A DNA stretch of 64,000 nt from an uncultured bacterium (GTDB lineage Bacteria; Bacillota; Clostridia; Oscillospirales; Oscillospiraceae), in NCBI GenBank assembly GCA_947073515.1, contig CAMTMC010000005.1, positions 27,302-91,301 of the forward strand, written 5' to 3'. This document shows, in pieces, positions 1 to 7,829 of this stretch; positions within the stretch are counted from its first letter, which is position 1; the number at the start of each line of letters is the position of its first letter. The position numbers and the translations under genes are program-made. Under the pieces are notes generated by a model. That model had not been told where the DNA came from, ran no database searches, and saw nothing but the letters and a program-made list of their open reading frames with translations.

Positions 1-240
1 CTGCTGGTACTCCTCCTGAGCCAGCTCCCTCATCTCCGGGTCGGACATCAGCTCCTTGGCCTGGTCCCGGGCGGACAGGGTGCGCTGGTACTGGCGGAAG
101 GCGTCCACCAGGGGCTGCAATTCCGCCTGCTCCTTGTTCAATTTGGCCACCTGTTCCGGGTCACCGTAGGTCTCCGGGGCGGCCAGCCGGGCCTCGATTT
201 GACTGTATTTCGCCTCAATGGCGGTCAGCTTGTCCAGCAT
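1..240 (-). CDS. prfA: Peptide chain release factor 1, N-terminal part (cut by window edge)
   Basis: This 80-codon fragment runs off the left edge and reads MLDKLTAIEAKYSQIEARLA at its start. It continues with an EAxL/EMRELAQEEY helical pattern typical of the N-terminal coiled coil of class I release factor RF1, which terminates translation at UAA and UAG. The catalytic GGQ and anticodon-like motifs would lie outside the window. An AAGGAGGG ribosome-binding site sits just upstream of the ATG. The RF1 identity rests on the N-terminal pattern only, and RF2 is less likely because RF2 does not begin this way. It is too far inside the edge for the ORF track to list it. Confidence 0.85.
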   Translation of the reverse strand, partial: MLDKLTAIEAKYSQIEARLAAPETYGDPEQVAKLNKEQAELQPLVDAFRQYQRTLSARDQAKELMSDPEMRELAQEEYQQ

Positions 241-354
241 GGACAGCCCTCCTTATATTCTCTCTGATCCCCCTACGGGGGCTTTACCCGGCCTCGCCGA
301 TGGCCTCCGCCCTTGCCCTACATGACGAAATGATCCGGTATCCCGGGGGCCCCT

Positions 355-564
355 CTACGGCGTGTCCGTCCGGCCGGCCAGGTAGTCCAGACTCACATCA
401 AAATAGTCAGCGATATGAACCAGCCTGCTCAGTCCCGGTTCGTTTTTCCCATATTCGTACCCCTGGTAAACCCGGGGAGACACTCCCACTTTTTCCGCAA
501 CCACAATCTGAGACACTCCCCTGCTCTTTCGGAGTTGCACAAGTCGTTCAGAAAAAATTGACAA
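355..564 (-). CDS. Small XRE-family helix-turn-helix regulator
   Basis: The 69-residue protein is almost entirely a Cro/CI-type HTH: LRKSRGVSQIVVAEKVGVS then PRVYQGYEYGKNEPG and the ADYFDVSLDYLAGRTD tail seen in XRE regulators. The start is TTG, directly after an in-frame TAA, with an AGAGGG element about ten bases upstream; no ATG is available. It is divergent from the small ORF at 658 and shares an AT-rich gap with it, so it probably represses itself and that gene. The bound signal is unknown. Confidence 0.85.
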   Translation of the reverse strand: MSIFSERLVQLRKSRGVSQIVVAEKVGVSPRVYQGYEYGKNEPGLSRLVHIADYFDVSLDYLAGRTDTP

Positions 565-579
565 TTATTCCACACCCTC

Positions 580-612
580 TTGACAACGGTATATTTATCG
601 TATAATATATTA
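580..612 (+). promoter_or_regulatory. Promoter of the 658-909 gene with overlapping palindrome
   Basis: TTGACA (580-585) and TATAAT (601-606) are separated by 15 bp, shorter than the optimal 17. A perfect 10 bp palindrome TAATATATTA (603-612) overlaps the -10. On the other strand TTGCGA and TATATT at 17 bp spacing could serve the divergent XRE gene. The overlap suggests an operator for that regulator; this is inference. Confidence 0.55.
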
Positions 613-657
613 CTACGTCAAATATATCGCAACAATACTTTTTTGGGAGGTAATTTT

Positions 658-909
658 ATGGAATCCCTATTTGACGCCCTCTACTCCTTCGCCCTGGAAA
701 ACCGCTTTGACTTCTACGCCCTCCGGGACGCCGACGAGCGGCAGGAGAACGAGAAGATGGCCCGCCGGGCCAAAGAGGAGCTCATCGCCCGGGGCATGGA
801 CAACGCCGCCGGCCGCCTGGAGGACTGCCTGTCCACCCTGACGCTCCTAGACCGGCGGGCCGCTTTCGGGGCCGGGCTGTCCATGGGGCTGGAGCTGGGC
901 CGGCTGTAA
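658..909 (+). CDS. Small helical protein divergent from XRE regulator, unknown function
   Basis: The 83-residue product begins MESLFDALYSFALENRFDF and ends GAGLSMGLELGRL. I chose the ATG at 658 because GGGAGG lies eight bases upstream; the longer ORF in the track reads back through the promoter. The protein is predicted all-helical, with charged ERQENEKMARRAKEELI and a Gly-containing C-terminal helix. The GxxxGxxLG end resembles small clostridial DUF6809-type proteins, but this match is from memory and weak. The gene abuts the convergent YdcF-like gene (stop codons at 909 and 910) with no room for a terminator. No signal peptide or membrane segment is seen. Confidence 0.7.
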   Translation: MESLFDALYSFALENRFDFYALRDADERQENEKMARRAKEELIARGMDNAAGRLEDCLSTLTLLDRRAAFGAGLSMGLELGRL

Positions 910-1572
910 TCACCGGTCAAAGAGGAAGGACTTCACCAGGGCCAGGGGCTCCCGGACGTACATATGCAGGCGGGAGGGCAGGTGGCTGGAGGGGGCCGCC
1001 AAGGTAGAGACCTCCTCAAACCCCGCCCGCTGGGCCAGCATCCGGGCCCGGGTGAGGTGAAAGCCGTTGGAGACGATCAGCACCCCGTCCTTGCTGTCGT
1101 ACCCCGCCGACCGAAGATGCCCGGCGGTGTAGGTCATGTTCTGGTGGGTGTTGTGGGACTGGGTCTCCAGGATAATCCGCTCCTCCGCCACCCCGTTGTC
1201 CATCAGGTAGCTGGCCATGGCCTGGGCCTCGGTGGTGGGCTCGTCCGGCCCCTGGCCTCCGGAGACCACCACCGCCATGTCCGGGTGATCCTCCAGATAG
1301 TCCAGGGCCTCGTCCAACCGGTCTTTTAGGAGGATAGACGGCCCCCAGTCGTAGACCTGGCATCCCAGGATCACCATGACCTCCGGCTCGCCGTTGATTT
1401 CGTCGTGGGCGCCGGCCAGCACGGCGGCCTCCAACCCGCCGAAAACCAGCGCCCCCGCCAGCAGCAGGGCGCACAGGGCCCCCAGCCACCCGGTGAACCG
1501 CTTTCCCTTGTAGCTGGCCACCTCAATTTTGGGCCGGGAACCCGTCTTGATCTTTGTCCGTCTCTCCCTCAT
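910..1572 (-). CDS. YdcF/SanA-family (DUF218) membrane-anchored protein
   Basis: The 220-residue protein has a basic N-terminus, one transmembrane helix (LGALCALLLAGALVFGGLEAA, about residues 30-52), then an extracytoplasmic DUF218 domain. Diagnostic stretches are VMVILGCQVYDWGPS, VVVSGGQGPDEPTTEA and SHNTHQNMTYT followed by GVLIVSNGFHLTRA. The family (SanA, YdcF, ElyC) is linked to cell-envelope integrity, and its enzyme activity is not settled. Its ATG overlaps the stop of the upstream ABC-F gene by four bases (ATGA), so the two are co-translated. Family assignment is firm; the specific role is not. Confidence 0.85.
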   Translation of the reverse strand: MRERRTKIKTGSRPKIEVASYKGKRFTGWLGALCALLLAGALVFGGLEAAVLAGAHDEINGEPEVMVILGCQVYDWGPSILLKDRLDEALDYLEDHPDMAVVVSGGQGPDEPTTEAQAMASYLMDNGVAEERIILETQSHNTHQNMTYTAGHLRSAGYDSKDGVLIVSNGFHLTRARMLAQRAGFEEVSTLAAPSSHLPSRLHMYVREPLALVKSFLFDR

Positions 1573-3461
1573 CCCCGGGCCTCCTCCAGCTGGGCGGACA
1601 GCTCCTCCCAGCGGCCATAGAGCCTTAAAATTTCCTCCTCCAGGGCCTCCCGCTGTTCATACAGCTCCTGGAGCTTCAGATAGTCGGCGGCGGCCTCCTC
1701 CATCCTCTGGGTGAGGTCGTACATCTCTTCCTCCGCCTTGGCCACCGCCCGCTCGGCGGCGGCCACCTCCTTCTCCAGATTCTTGGTGCCGCCGGGGCGC
1801 TTGGGCTTCTCCTTCTTCTCCTCCCGGACGGGGGCGGCGGGGGACACCTGTTTCCGGGCCTTCATGGCCTGGAACTGGCTGTAAGTCCCCCGGAAATCGG
1901 TGATTTTCCCGCCCTCCAGCATCCAGATCCGGGTGGCGAAGCGGTCAATGAAGTACCGGTCGTGGGAGACGAAAAGCAGATTGCCCTCGTACTCCTCCAC
2001 TGCCTCCTCGATCCACTCCCGGCTCTGGATGTCCAAGTGGTTGGTGGGCTCGTCCAAAATCAACAGGTTGATTTTTGCGTCCATGAGCATACACAGCCGC
2101 AGCCGGGACTGCTCCCCGCCGGACAGGGCGGACACCGGCTTGAACACGTCCTCCCCCCGGAATTTGAAGGAGGCGAGCCGGTTCCGGGCGGTCTGGGCGG
2201 TGCAGTCCAGGTCATACAGCATGGTGTCCACCAGCGAGCGCTCCGGGTGGTCGAAGTGGATGATCTGGGGCAGGTATCCCACCCTCACGGTGGGGCCCTG
2301 GCGGATTTTCCCGCCGTCCGGCTCCTCCTCCCCCATCAGAATCTTGATGAGGGTGGATTTGCCCGTCCCGTTGTCCCCCAGCAGGGCGATGCGCTCCCCG
2401 CCGGCCACCTCCAGGTTCACGCCAGAAAACAGGGCGCGCTCCCCGAAGGACTTTTCCAGGTTTTTGATGGTGAGCACCTCGTCCCCCCGGAACTCCCGCT
2501 CCCCGAAGCGGACAGACATCTTTCGGTCCTTCCGGGGCCGGTCGGTCACCCGCATCCGCTTGATGCGCTTCTCCATAGACTGGGCCCGCTTGAAAATCTT
2601 GTCATTGCCCGAGTAGGCCCAGATCCGCAGTTGGGCAGCCGCCTTCTCCAGCTGCTCAATTTTGGCCTGCTCCTTCTCATACTGGCGCAGCTGCTCCTCA
2701 TACCGCCGCTCTTTCTCCACAGCGTAGAAGGAATAGTTGCCGGCGTAAAACTCCGCCTTGCCCTCCTTGATCTCCACCACCCGGTCCACCACCGTGTCCA
2801 GGAAGTACCGGTCGTGGGAGACGGCCAGAACGGTGCCCTTGAATTTCTCCAGGTACTCCTCCAGCCACTCGGTGGCCCGCAGGTCCAGATGGTTGGTGGG
2901 CTCGTCCAGCAGGAGGATGTCCGTGTCCTCCAAAATCAGCCGGGCCAGGTTGACCCGGGTCTTCTCCCCGCCGGAGAGCTGGTCAAAGTCCCGCTCCCGC
3001 ATATCCTGGGGGATGGACAGGCCACCGCACACCTTGTTTTTCCCGGTGTCTGTCTCATAGCCGCCCCCGGCCTGAAAGGCGGCGGACAGCTTGTCGTACC
3101 GGGCCAGCAGGGCGGCGCCGCTCTCCCCGGCGGACATCCGCTTCGTGAGGGCGGCCATCTCCTCCTCCATGTCCCGCAGGGACTGGAAGGCGGTGTCCAG
3201 CACGTCCTCCACGGTGTAGCCCGCCGGGTACACCGGGATCTGGGAGATGAGCCCCACCCGCTTGTTGGGGGCGATGGCCACCTCCCCCTCGTCGGGATGG
3301 ACCACCCCGGTGAGAATCCGCAGGAGGGTGGTCTTGCCGCAGCCGTTGGGGCCCAGCAGGCCCACCCGCTCCCCGGTGTCCACCTGGAAGGTGAGGCCGT
3401 CCAATATTTTTTTGCCGACCTCAAATTCTTTCACCAGGCCGGATACGGAAATGTCGATCAT
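1569..3461 (-). CDS. ABC-F family ATPase (ribosome-associated type)
   Basis: This 630-residue soluble protein carries two ABC cassettes and no membrane domain. The first has GPNGCGKTT (residues about 37-45), signature LSGGEKTR and LLLDEPTNHLD. The second has GDNGTGKST, LSGGEQSR and LILDEPTNHLD. A charged linker joins them and a C-terminal coiled coil rich in Glu/Lys follows, as in Uup/YdiF-type ABC-F proteins. Members act on the ribosome as translation factors or antibiotic-resistance factors. Nothing here allows a resistance call. A GGAG lies nine bases upstream of the ATG. It is first in a two-gene operon with the DUF218 gene. Confidence 0.93.
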   Translation of the reverse strand: MIDISVSGLVKEFEVGKKILDGLTFQVDTGERVGLLGPNGCGKTTLLRILTGVVHPDEGEVAIAPNKRVGLISQIPVYPAGYTVEDVLDTAFQSLRDMEEEMAALTKRMSAGESGAALLARYDKLSAAFQAGGGYETDTGKNKVCGGLSIPQDMRERDFDQLSGGEKTRVNLARLILEDTDILLLDEPTNHLDLRATEWLEEYLEKFKGTVLAVSHDRYFLDTVVDRVVEIKEGKAEFYAGNYSFYAVEKERRYEEQLRQYEKEQAKIEQLEKAAAQLRIWAYSGNDKIFKRAQSMEKRIKRMRVTDRPRKDRKMSVRFGEREFRGDEVLTIKNLEKSFGERALFSGVNLEVAGGERIALLGDNGTGKSTLIKILMGEEEPDGGKIRQGPTVRVGYLPQIIHFDHPERSLVDTMLYDLDCTAQTARNRLASFKFRGEDVFKPVSALSGGEQSRLRLCMLMDAKINLLILDEPTNHLDIQSREWIEEAVEEYEGNLLFVSHDRYFIDRFATRIWMLEGGKITDFRGTYSQFQAMKARKQVSPAAPVREEKKEKPKRPGGTKNLEKEVAAAERAVAKAEEEMYDLTQRMEEAAADYLKLQELYEQREALEEEILRLYGRWEELSAQLEEARG

Positions 3462-3464
3462 CGC

Positions 3465-3494
3465 TTGTCTCCAAGTTCTCTTATGTGGTATGAT
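3465..3494 (+). promoter_or_regulatory. Putative sigma-A promoter of mtnA
   Basis: TTGTCT (3465-3470) and TATGAT (3489-3494) lie 18 bp apart, 46 bp before the mtnA ATG. The element overlaps the upstream end of the divergent ABC-F gene. Confidence 0.5.
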
Positions 3495-3539
3495 AGGGGA
3501 AACCGGTTCCCAACTTTTTCAATAAAGGAGGCCCGCCTT

Positions 3540-4550
3540 ATGGAGGCCATTCGCTGGAGGGACAACGCCCTCTATCTCTTAGACCAGACCCGCCTGCCCG
3601 CTGAGGAGCGCTGGCTGAAGTACACCGACTACCGCCAGGTGGCCCGGGCCATTGAGACGATGGTGGTCCGGGGCGCGCCGGCCATCGGCGTCACGGCGGG
3701 CTACGCCATGGCGCTGGCCGCCCGGGAGATCGGGGACCACCCGGATTTCCTGGACGCCATGGTAAAGGCCAAGGAGCTCCTGGCCGCCACCCGCCCAACG
3801 GCGGTGAACCTGTTCTGGGCGCTGGAGCGGATGGAGCGGTGCTGGCGAACCCATGGGGCCGGCCTGCCCCGGCTGGAGGCGGAGGCCCGGGCCATCCACC
3901 AGGAGGACATCCGGATGAACCAGGATATGGGCCGGGCGGGGGCGGAGCTGGTCCCCCAGGGGGCCCGCATCCTCACCCACTGCAACGCCGGCGCCCTGGC
4001 CACCGGGGGCTACGGCACCGCCCTGGGGGTCATCCGGGCCGCCCACAGCCAGGGCAAGGTGTCCATGGTGTACGCCGACGAGACCCGCCCCCTCCTCCAG
4101 GGGGCCAGGCTCACCGCCTATGAGCTGGCGCGGGATCAGATCCCGGTCACCCTGATCTGTGACAATATGGCGGGGGCGCTTATGGCCCAGGGGAAGGTAG
4201 ATTTGGTGGTGGTGGGCTGCGACCGCATGGCCGCCAACGGGGACTTCGCCAACAAAATCGGCACCTACTCCCTGGCGGTGCTGGCGAAACACCACGGCAT
4301 CCCCTTCTACACCGCCCTGCCCTCCTCCACCATTGACCTGTCCCTCCCCGACGGGGGACAGATCCCGGTGGAGGAGCGGGCCGGGGAGGAAATCTCCTCC
4401 TTCGCCGGCGCCCGGACCGGCCCCGGCGGCGTCCCCACCTGGAACCCCGCCTTCGACGTGACCCCTCACCAGCTGCTTACGGCGGTAATCACGGAGCGGG
4501 GCGTCCTGCGCCCCCCCTTCGCGCAAGGCCTGTCCAAATTTCTGACTTAA
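3540..4550 (+). CDS. mtnA: S-methyl-5-thioribose-1-phosphate isomerase
   Basis: The product is 336 residues, the usual length for MtnA, which converts methylthioribose-1-phosphate to methylthioribulose-1-phosphate in methionine salvage. Family landmarks are VVRGAPAIGVTAGY near residue 45, the catalytic-cysteine segment ILTHCNAGALATGGYG and the catalytic-aspartate segment GCDRMAANGDFANKIGTY. The start follows AAAGGAGG; the 862-residue ORF in the track is a spurious upstream extension. No other methionine-salvage gene is nearby. The related eIF2B-like ribose-1,5-bisphosphate isomerase is less likely given the motif set. A dispersed repeat begins exactly at the TAA stop. Confidence 0.93.
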   Translation: MEAIRWRDNALYLLDQTRLPAEERWLKYTDYRQVARAIETMVVRGAPAIGVTAGYAMALAAREIGDHPDFLDAMVKAKELLAATRPTAVNLFWALERMERCWRTHGAGLPRLEAEARAIHQEDIRMNQDMGRAGAELVPQGARILTHCNAGALATGGYGTALGVIRAAHSQGKVSMVYADETRPLLQGARLTAYELARDQIPVTLICDNMAGALMAQGKVDLVVVGCDRMAANGDFANKIGTYSLAVLAKHHGIPFYTALPSSTIDLSLPDGGQIPVEERAGEEISSFAGARTGPGGVPTWNPAFDVTPHQLLTAVITERGVLRPPFAQGLSKFLT

Positions 4551-4709
4551 AACCTGTATTCACAGGCGCAAACGGCCGTCCAAGCGGGAGTTTTGCCGCC
4601 CCGTTGGGAAATTTTGAAATCCGCCCGGGATTCCGGCGATTTCCCGTCTTGCGGGCCAGACAAACTTCCTCGCTCATCCGGCATTTTCCCTTATAAATAC
4701 CGGTTCTTA
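4548..4709 (-). repeat. Dispersed TIR repeat, copy 1 (reverse orientation)
   Basis: Read on the minus strand the element begins TAAGAACCGGTATTTATAAG and ends GTGAATACAGGTTTTAA, an imperfect terminal inverted repeat of roughly 20 bp. Internally GGGAAAT pairs with ATTTCCC. It closely matches copy 3 (13798-13965), apart from scattered substitutions and a 5-base indel, and copy 2 more loosely. Its right end overlaps the TAA stop of mtnA and its left end stops six bases short of the mtnA terminator. A short ORF starting MSEEVCLARK runs inside and is shared with copy 3; there is no evidence that it is translated. Confidence 0.9.
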
Positions 4710-4715
4710 GAGGAG

Positions 4716-4740
4716 GGAGCGGCGTCTCGCCGCTCCTTTT
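4716..4740 (+). terminator. Intrinsic terminator of mtnA
   Basis: A perfect 9 bp stem GGAGCGGCG/CGCCGCTCC with a TCT loop is followed by TTTT. It faces the plus strand and is separated from the mtnA stop by the repeat. Confidence 0.85.
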
Positions 4741-4741
4741 C

Positions 4742-6133
4742 TCATGCCTCCGCCGTCAGCTCCAGCAGCCGGGCGGTCAGCTCCTCCAGCTTCATGCCCC
4801 GGGAGGCCTTCAGCAGAATGGTGCTGTCCGGACGGACGATCCGGGGCAGGAGCTCCATGGCCCGGGCTTGGGTGGGACAGTGATGGACTTCCGGCACCCC
4901 GGACTCCCGGGCCCCCTGGGCGATGTGCTCCGACAGGGGCCCCACCGCCACCAGACAGTCAATCTTCAGCCTGCCCAGGCACTCCCCCACACCGGTGTGG
5001 AGAGCGGGGGCAAAGGGGCCCAGCGCCAGCATATCCCCCAGGATGGCCATCTTACAGCCGCCCTGGCTGTCCGCCAGCACACTGATGGCCGCCCGCATGG
5101 ACTGGGGGTTAGCGTTATAGGTGTCGTCCAAAATGGTGATCCGGTCGCCCCGGCGCAGGATGTTCATCCGCATCCGGGTGGGGACAAAATGGCTGATCCC
5201 CTCCTGAATCTGGTCGGGGGTGAGGCCGAACCGCTCCCCCACCGCCACGGCGATGAGGGTGGGGTAGACCATGTGCTCCCCCAGGGCGGGGATCCGGGCC
5301 TCCCGGTCCATGGCCGGGGTGGTGATCCGGCAGTGGATGTGGCTCATCCCGTCCCCCCCGGTGACCTGGGCCCGGTAGTCCATCCCCTCCCCCTGGCCGC
5401 AGAAGACGGCGGGGACAGGGGCCCTCCCCCGGAGGGTGGACAGCAGGGCGTCGTCCCCGTTGAGGACCAGCAGGCCGTCCTTCTGGATGTGGGGCAGCAG
5501 CTCACACTTGGCCTTAAAAATATTCTCCCGGCTGCCCAGGCTCTCAATGTGGGCGTCACCGATGTTGGTGATGACCCCCACTTGGGGCTTGACAATCTCC
5601 CCCAGGTAGTCGATCTCCCCGAACTTGTCCATCCCCATCTCCAGCACGCAGACCTGGTGGGTGTGGTCCAGATTCAGCAGAGTGAGGGGCAGGCCCACGT
5701 CGTTGTTGAAGTTGCCCTCGGTCTTCAGGACCTTATACTTGGCCCCCAGCACGGCGGCCAGCATGTCTTTGGCGGTGGTCTTGCCCACGCTGCCCGTCAC
5801 CGCCACAAAGGGGATGGGGAACCGGGCCTTGTACCAGGCCGCCAGATCCCGGAGGGCCCGCTGGGTGGAGGCCACCTTCACGTAGTATTTCCCGGGAAGA
5901 AACCGGGGGGGCTCCAGGGCGGTGAGACAGCCCGCCGCCCCGCCCCGGAGGGCCTGGTCGATATAGGCGTGGCCGTCGAACCGCTCCCCCACCAGGGGGA
6001 TGAACAGGGCCCCGTCATGGATGTTCCGGCTGTCGGTGTCCACCTGGGACACCGGGGCGCTCAGATCGGGGAAGTCCCCCAGCAGGGCGCCGTCCACCGC
6101 CTCCAGCAGCTGGGCCAGTGTGATGGTATCCAT
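4742..6133 (-). CDS. murF: UDP-N-acetylmuramoyl-tripeptide--D-alanyl-D-alanine ligase
   Basis: The 463-residue enzyme adds D-Ala-D-Ala to the UDP-MurNAc-tripeptide, the last cytoplasmic step of peptidoglycan precursor synthesis. It shows the Mur-ligase layout: an N-terminal UDP-substrate domain (VDTDSRNIHDGALFIPL), the ATP-binding AVTGSVGKTTAKDML near residues 110-125, NFNNDVGLPLTLL, VLEMGMDKFGEI, and the C-terminal segment ILDDTYNANPQSM. It lies three bases downstream of ddl, whose product is its substrate, and its AAGGGGGG ribosome-binding site is inside the ddl 3' end. The two are surely co-transcribed. Confidence 0.97.
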   Translation of the reverse strand: MDTITLAQLLEAVDGALLGDFPDLSAPVSQVDTDSRNIHDGALFIPLVGERFDGHAYIDQALRGGAAGCLTALEPPRFLPGKYYVKVASTQRALRDLAAWYKARFPIPFVAVTGSVGKTTAKDMLAAVLGAKYKVLKTEGNFNNDVGLPLTLLNLDHTHQVCVLEMGMDKFGEIDYLGEIVKPQVGVITNIGDAHIESLGSRENIFKAKCELLPHIQKDGLLVLNGDDALLSTLRGRAPVPAVFCGQGEGMDYRAQVTGGDGMSHIHCRITTPAMDREARIPALGEHMVYPTLIAVAVGERFGLTPDQIQEGISHFVPTRMRMNILRRGDRITILDDTYNANPQSMRAAISVLADSQGGCKMAILGDMLALGPFAPALHTGVGECLGRLKIDCLVAVGPLSEHIAQGARESGVPEVHHCPTQARAMELLPRIVRPDSTILLKASRGMKLEELTARLLELTAEA

Positions 6134-6136
6134 CGT

Positions 6137-7186
6137 TTAAAGCCCCCCCTTCCTCGCCTCCAGAGAGGCCCGGATGATGGTCTCGCACAGGGTCGGGTAG
6201 TCAATGCCCGCCGCCGCCGCCTCCTGGGGCACCAGGCTGGTGGGGGTCATGCCGGGCAGGGTATTGATCTCCAGAAAGTACAAGGTTCCGTCCCCGGTGA
6301 CCATAAAATCCGCCCGGGCGTACACCGACAGGCCCAGGGCCTGGAACACCGCCACGGCGGCCTGGCCGGCCCGCTCCTCCCACTGAGCGGGAATCTGGGC
6401 GGGACAGACCTCCTGGGTGGCGCCGGGCTGGTACTTATTGGCGTAGTCATAAAACCCCACCTTGGGGATGATCTCAATGGAGGGCAGGGCCCGGCCCTCC
6501 AGCACGGCCACAGACAGCTCCCGGCCAGAGATATACTCCTCGATCACGGTGCGCCCCCCCAGCTTCACGCTCTCCGCCAGGGCGTTCTCCAGCTCCGCCC
6601 GGGTGTTGACGATGTACACCCCCACAGAGGAGCCGCTGGCAATGGGCTTCACCACCGCCGGAAGGGCGGCGCGCGCCACCAGTTCCGGGATCCTCTCCTC
6701 CGTCACGGTGACGGTCTCCCACCGGGGGGTCTTCACCTGGCCGGCCACCAGCCGCTTGGTCAGATCCTTATCCATGGCAATTGCGGAGGCCAGGCAGCCC
6801 GACCCGGTGTAGGGCACGCCCAGCAGATCCAGGGTGGCTTGGATACGGCCGTCCTCCCCGCAGGTGCCGTGGAGGGCTAGATAGACGATGTCCGCCCCCT
6901 GGCACAGCTCCAGCACCCCGGGGCCGATGGCCGACCTGCCGCCGGACCGCCGCCGGGCCCACAGGGCCCCCAGATCCGGGGCCTGGCGGTCCACCCGCTT
7001 AAACTCCTCGGGAATGGGGGCGGCGTACAGATCCGCCCCCTCCTCATGACCGTCCAGGCCAAAGAACAGGTCCACCAGGGCGGCCTGATGGCCCTTGTCC
7101 CGCAGGGCCTGGCACACCAGGGCCCCGGAGGACAGGGACACATTGCGCTCCGGGCTCAGTCCCCCGGCCAGCACCAGTATTTTCAT
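6137..7186 (-). CDS. ddl: D-alanine--D-alanine ligase
   Basis: The 349-residue ATP-grasp enzyme makes the D-Ala-D-Ala dipeptide used by MurF directly downstream. It begins MKILVLAGGLSPERNVSLSSG, matching the Ddl N-terminal motif with the first Glu (E15 of E. coli DdlB) kept. ATP-grasp residues are in VVKPIASGSSVGV, and the C-terminal metal site is FLEINTLPGMT. The omega-loop keeps YDYANKY, so a dipeptide rather than depsipeptide (vancomycin-resistance) product is expected. I chose the ATG at 7186, preceded by GAGGTG, over the track's start five codons upstream. A TATAAT-like -10 on this strand (7273-7278) may start the operon. Confidence 0.95.
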   Translation of the reverse strand: MKILVLAGGLSPERNVSLSSGALVCQALRDKGHQAALVDLFFGLDGHEEGADLYAAPIPEEFKRVDRQAPDLGALWARRRSGGRSAIGPGVLELCQGADIVYLALHGTCGEDGRIQATLDLLGVPYTGSGCLASAIAMDKDLTKRLVAGQVKTPRWETVTVTEERIPELVARAALPAVVKPIASGSSVGVYIVNTRAELENALAESVKLGGRTVIEEYISGRELSVAVLEGRALPSIEIIPKVGFYDYANKYQPGATQEVCPAQIPAQWEERAGQAAVAVFQALGLSVYARADFMVTGDGTLYFLEINTLPGMTPTSLVPQEAAAAGIDYPTLCETIIRASLEARKGGL

Positions 7187-7354
7187 AAAACAACACCTCA
7201 ATCATCCGTGGATGGGCGCGGGGAAAGCCAGTATTTCAACCGGAACAGGCATACAGCGGCACAGGATACCACATTATATACACTAATAGGGTATTTTAGC
7301 ACATCTATCCAGAATACTCAACCGGTGGGGGAAAAGTTTTCACGCTATTTTAAT

Positions 7355-7383
7355 TTGACAGCGCCGCCCTTTTCTTGTATCAT
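7355..7383 (+). promoter_or_regulatory. Promoter of rnpB
   Basis: A consensus TTGACA (7355-7360) and TATCAT (7378-7383) are spaced by exactly 17 bp and lie about seven bases before the predicted 5' end of the RNase P RNA. Confidence 0.85.
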
Positions 7384-7390
7384 AAAATCC

Positions 7391-7751
7391 GGCAAGCAGG
7401 CTGGACAGCCGCGCGGCCGGGGCGAAAGGCCCGGCTGTGAGGAAAGTCCGGGCTCCGCAGGGCAAGGATAACGGGTAACACCCGCCGGGGGCGACCCCAG
7501 GAAAAGTGCAACAGAAATAGACTGCCCGGCTGGTCTTGGCCAGCCAGGTAAAGGTGGAAAGGTGAGGTAAGAGCTCACCCGATGGCGTGTGAAAGCGCCC
7601 ATCGCTGTAAACTCTATCCGGAGCAACGCCGTGGAGGGACATACAGGCCGGCCCGGCCGTCCCGGGGAGGCGGCTTGAGCGCGCTGGCGACAGCGCGTCG
7701 AGATAGATGGCTGTCTTAAACGACAGAACCCGGCTTACAGGCCTACTTGCC
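7391..7751 (+). ncRNA. rnpB: RNase P RNA, type A
   Basis: The catalytic RNA of RNase P, which matures tRNA 5' ends, is recognised from its conserved blocks: GAGGAAAGTCCGGGCTCC, GGTAACACCCGCCGGG, GTGCAACAGAAA, GGTAAAGGTGGAAAGGTG, and the 3' block ACAGAACCCGGCTTACAGGC. The P1 helix closes the molecule: GGCAAGCAGGC at 7391 pairs with GCCTACTTGCC at 7741-7751 with one mismatch. The arrangement of blocks is the ancestral type A rather than the Bacillus type B. It has its own promoter. No T-rich terminator follows before the next gene at 7830, so some read-through is possible. Confidence 0.97.
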
Positions 7752-7829
7752 TCCGTCCAGACGCTGTCTGGGCGGCCACAGGGGCAAAATCCGCTGCCCC
7801 CGCCGAATGAAATGAAAGGAGTACCACGC

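Noticed and set aside
1569-3461. ABC-F gene as an antibiotic-resistance determinant
   Set aside because: No leader peptide or attenuator is visible and the interdomain linker gives no basis for a resistance subfamily call.
1962-3539. Long plus-strand open frame upstream of mtnA (first part of the 862-residue track ORF)
   Set aside because: It is antisense to the ABC-F gene, has no ribosome-binding site, and mtnA has its own promoter and AAAGGAGG at 3540.
4489-4677. ORF MSEEVCLARKTGNRRNPG... and its relative at 13695-13952 as real genes
   Set aside because: The shared peptide is simply the translated repeat. Copy 2 does not keep the frame and no consistent ribosome-binding site precedes it.
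4868-6880. 670-residue plus-strand ORF
   Set aside because: Antisense shadow of murF and ddl with Gly/His/Pro/Gln-rich low-complexity sequence typical of GC-rich complements.
6137-7186. Possible active-site change in Ddl (RNVS where E. coli has REVS)
   Set aside because: The catalytic Glu corresponds to the Glu before Arg, which is kept (PER). The changed residue is E17, so a new substrate is not implied.
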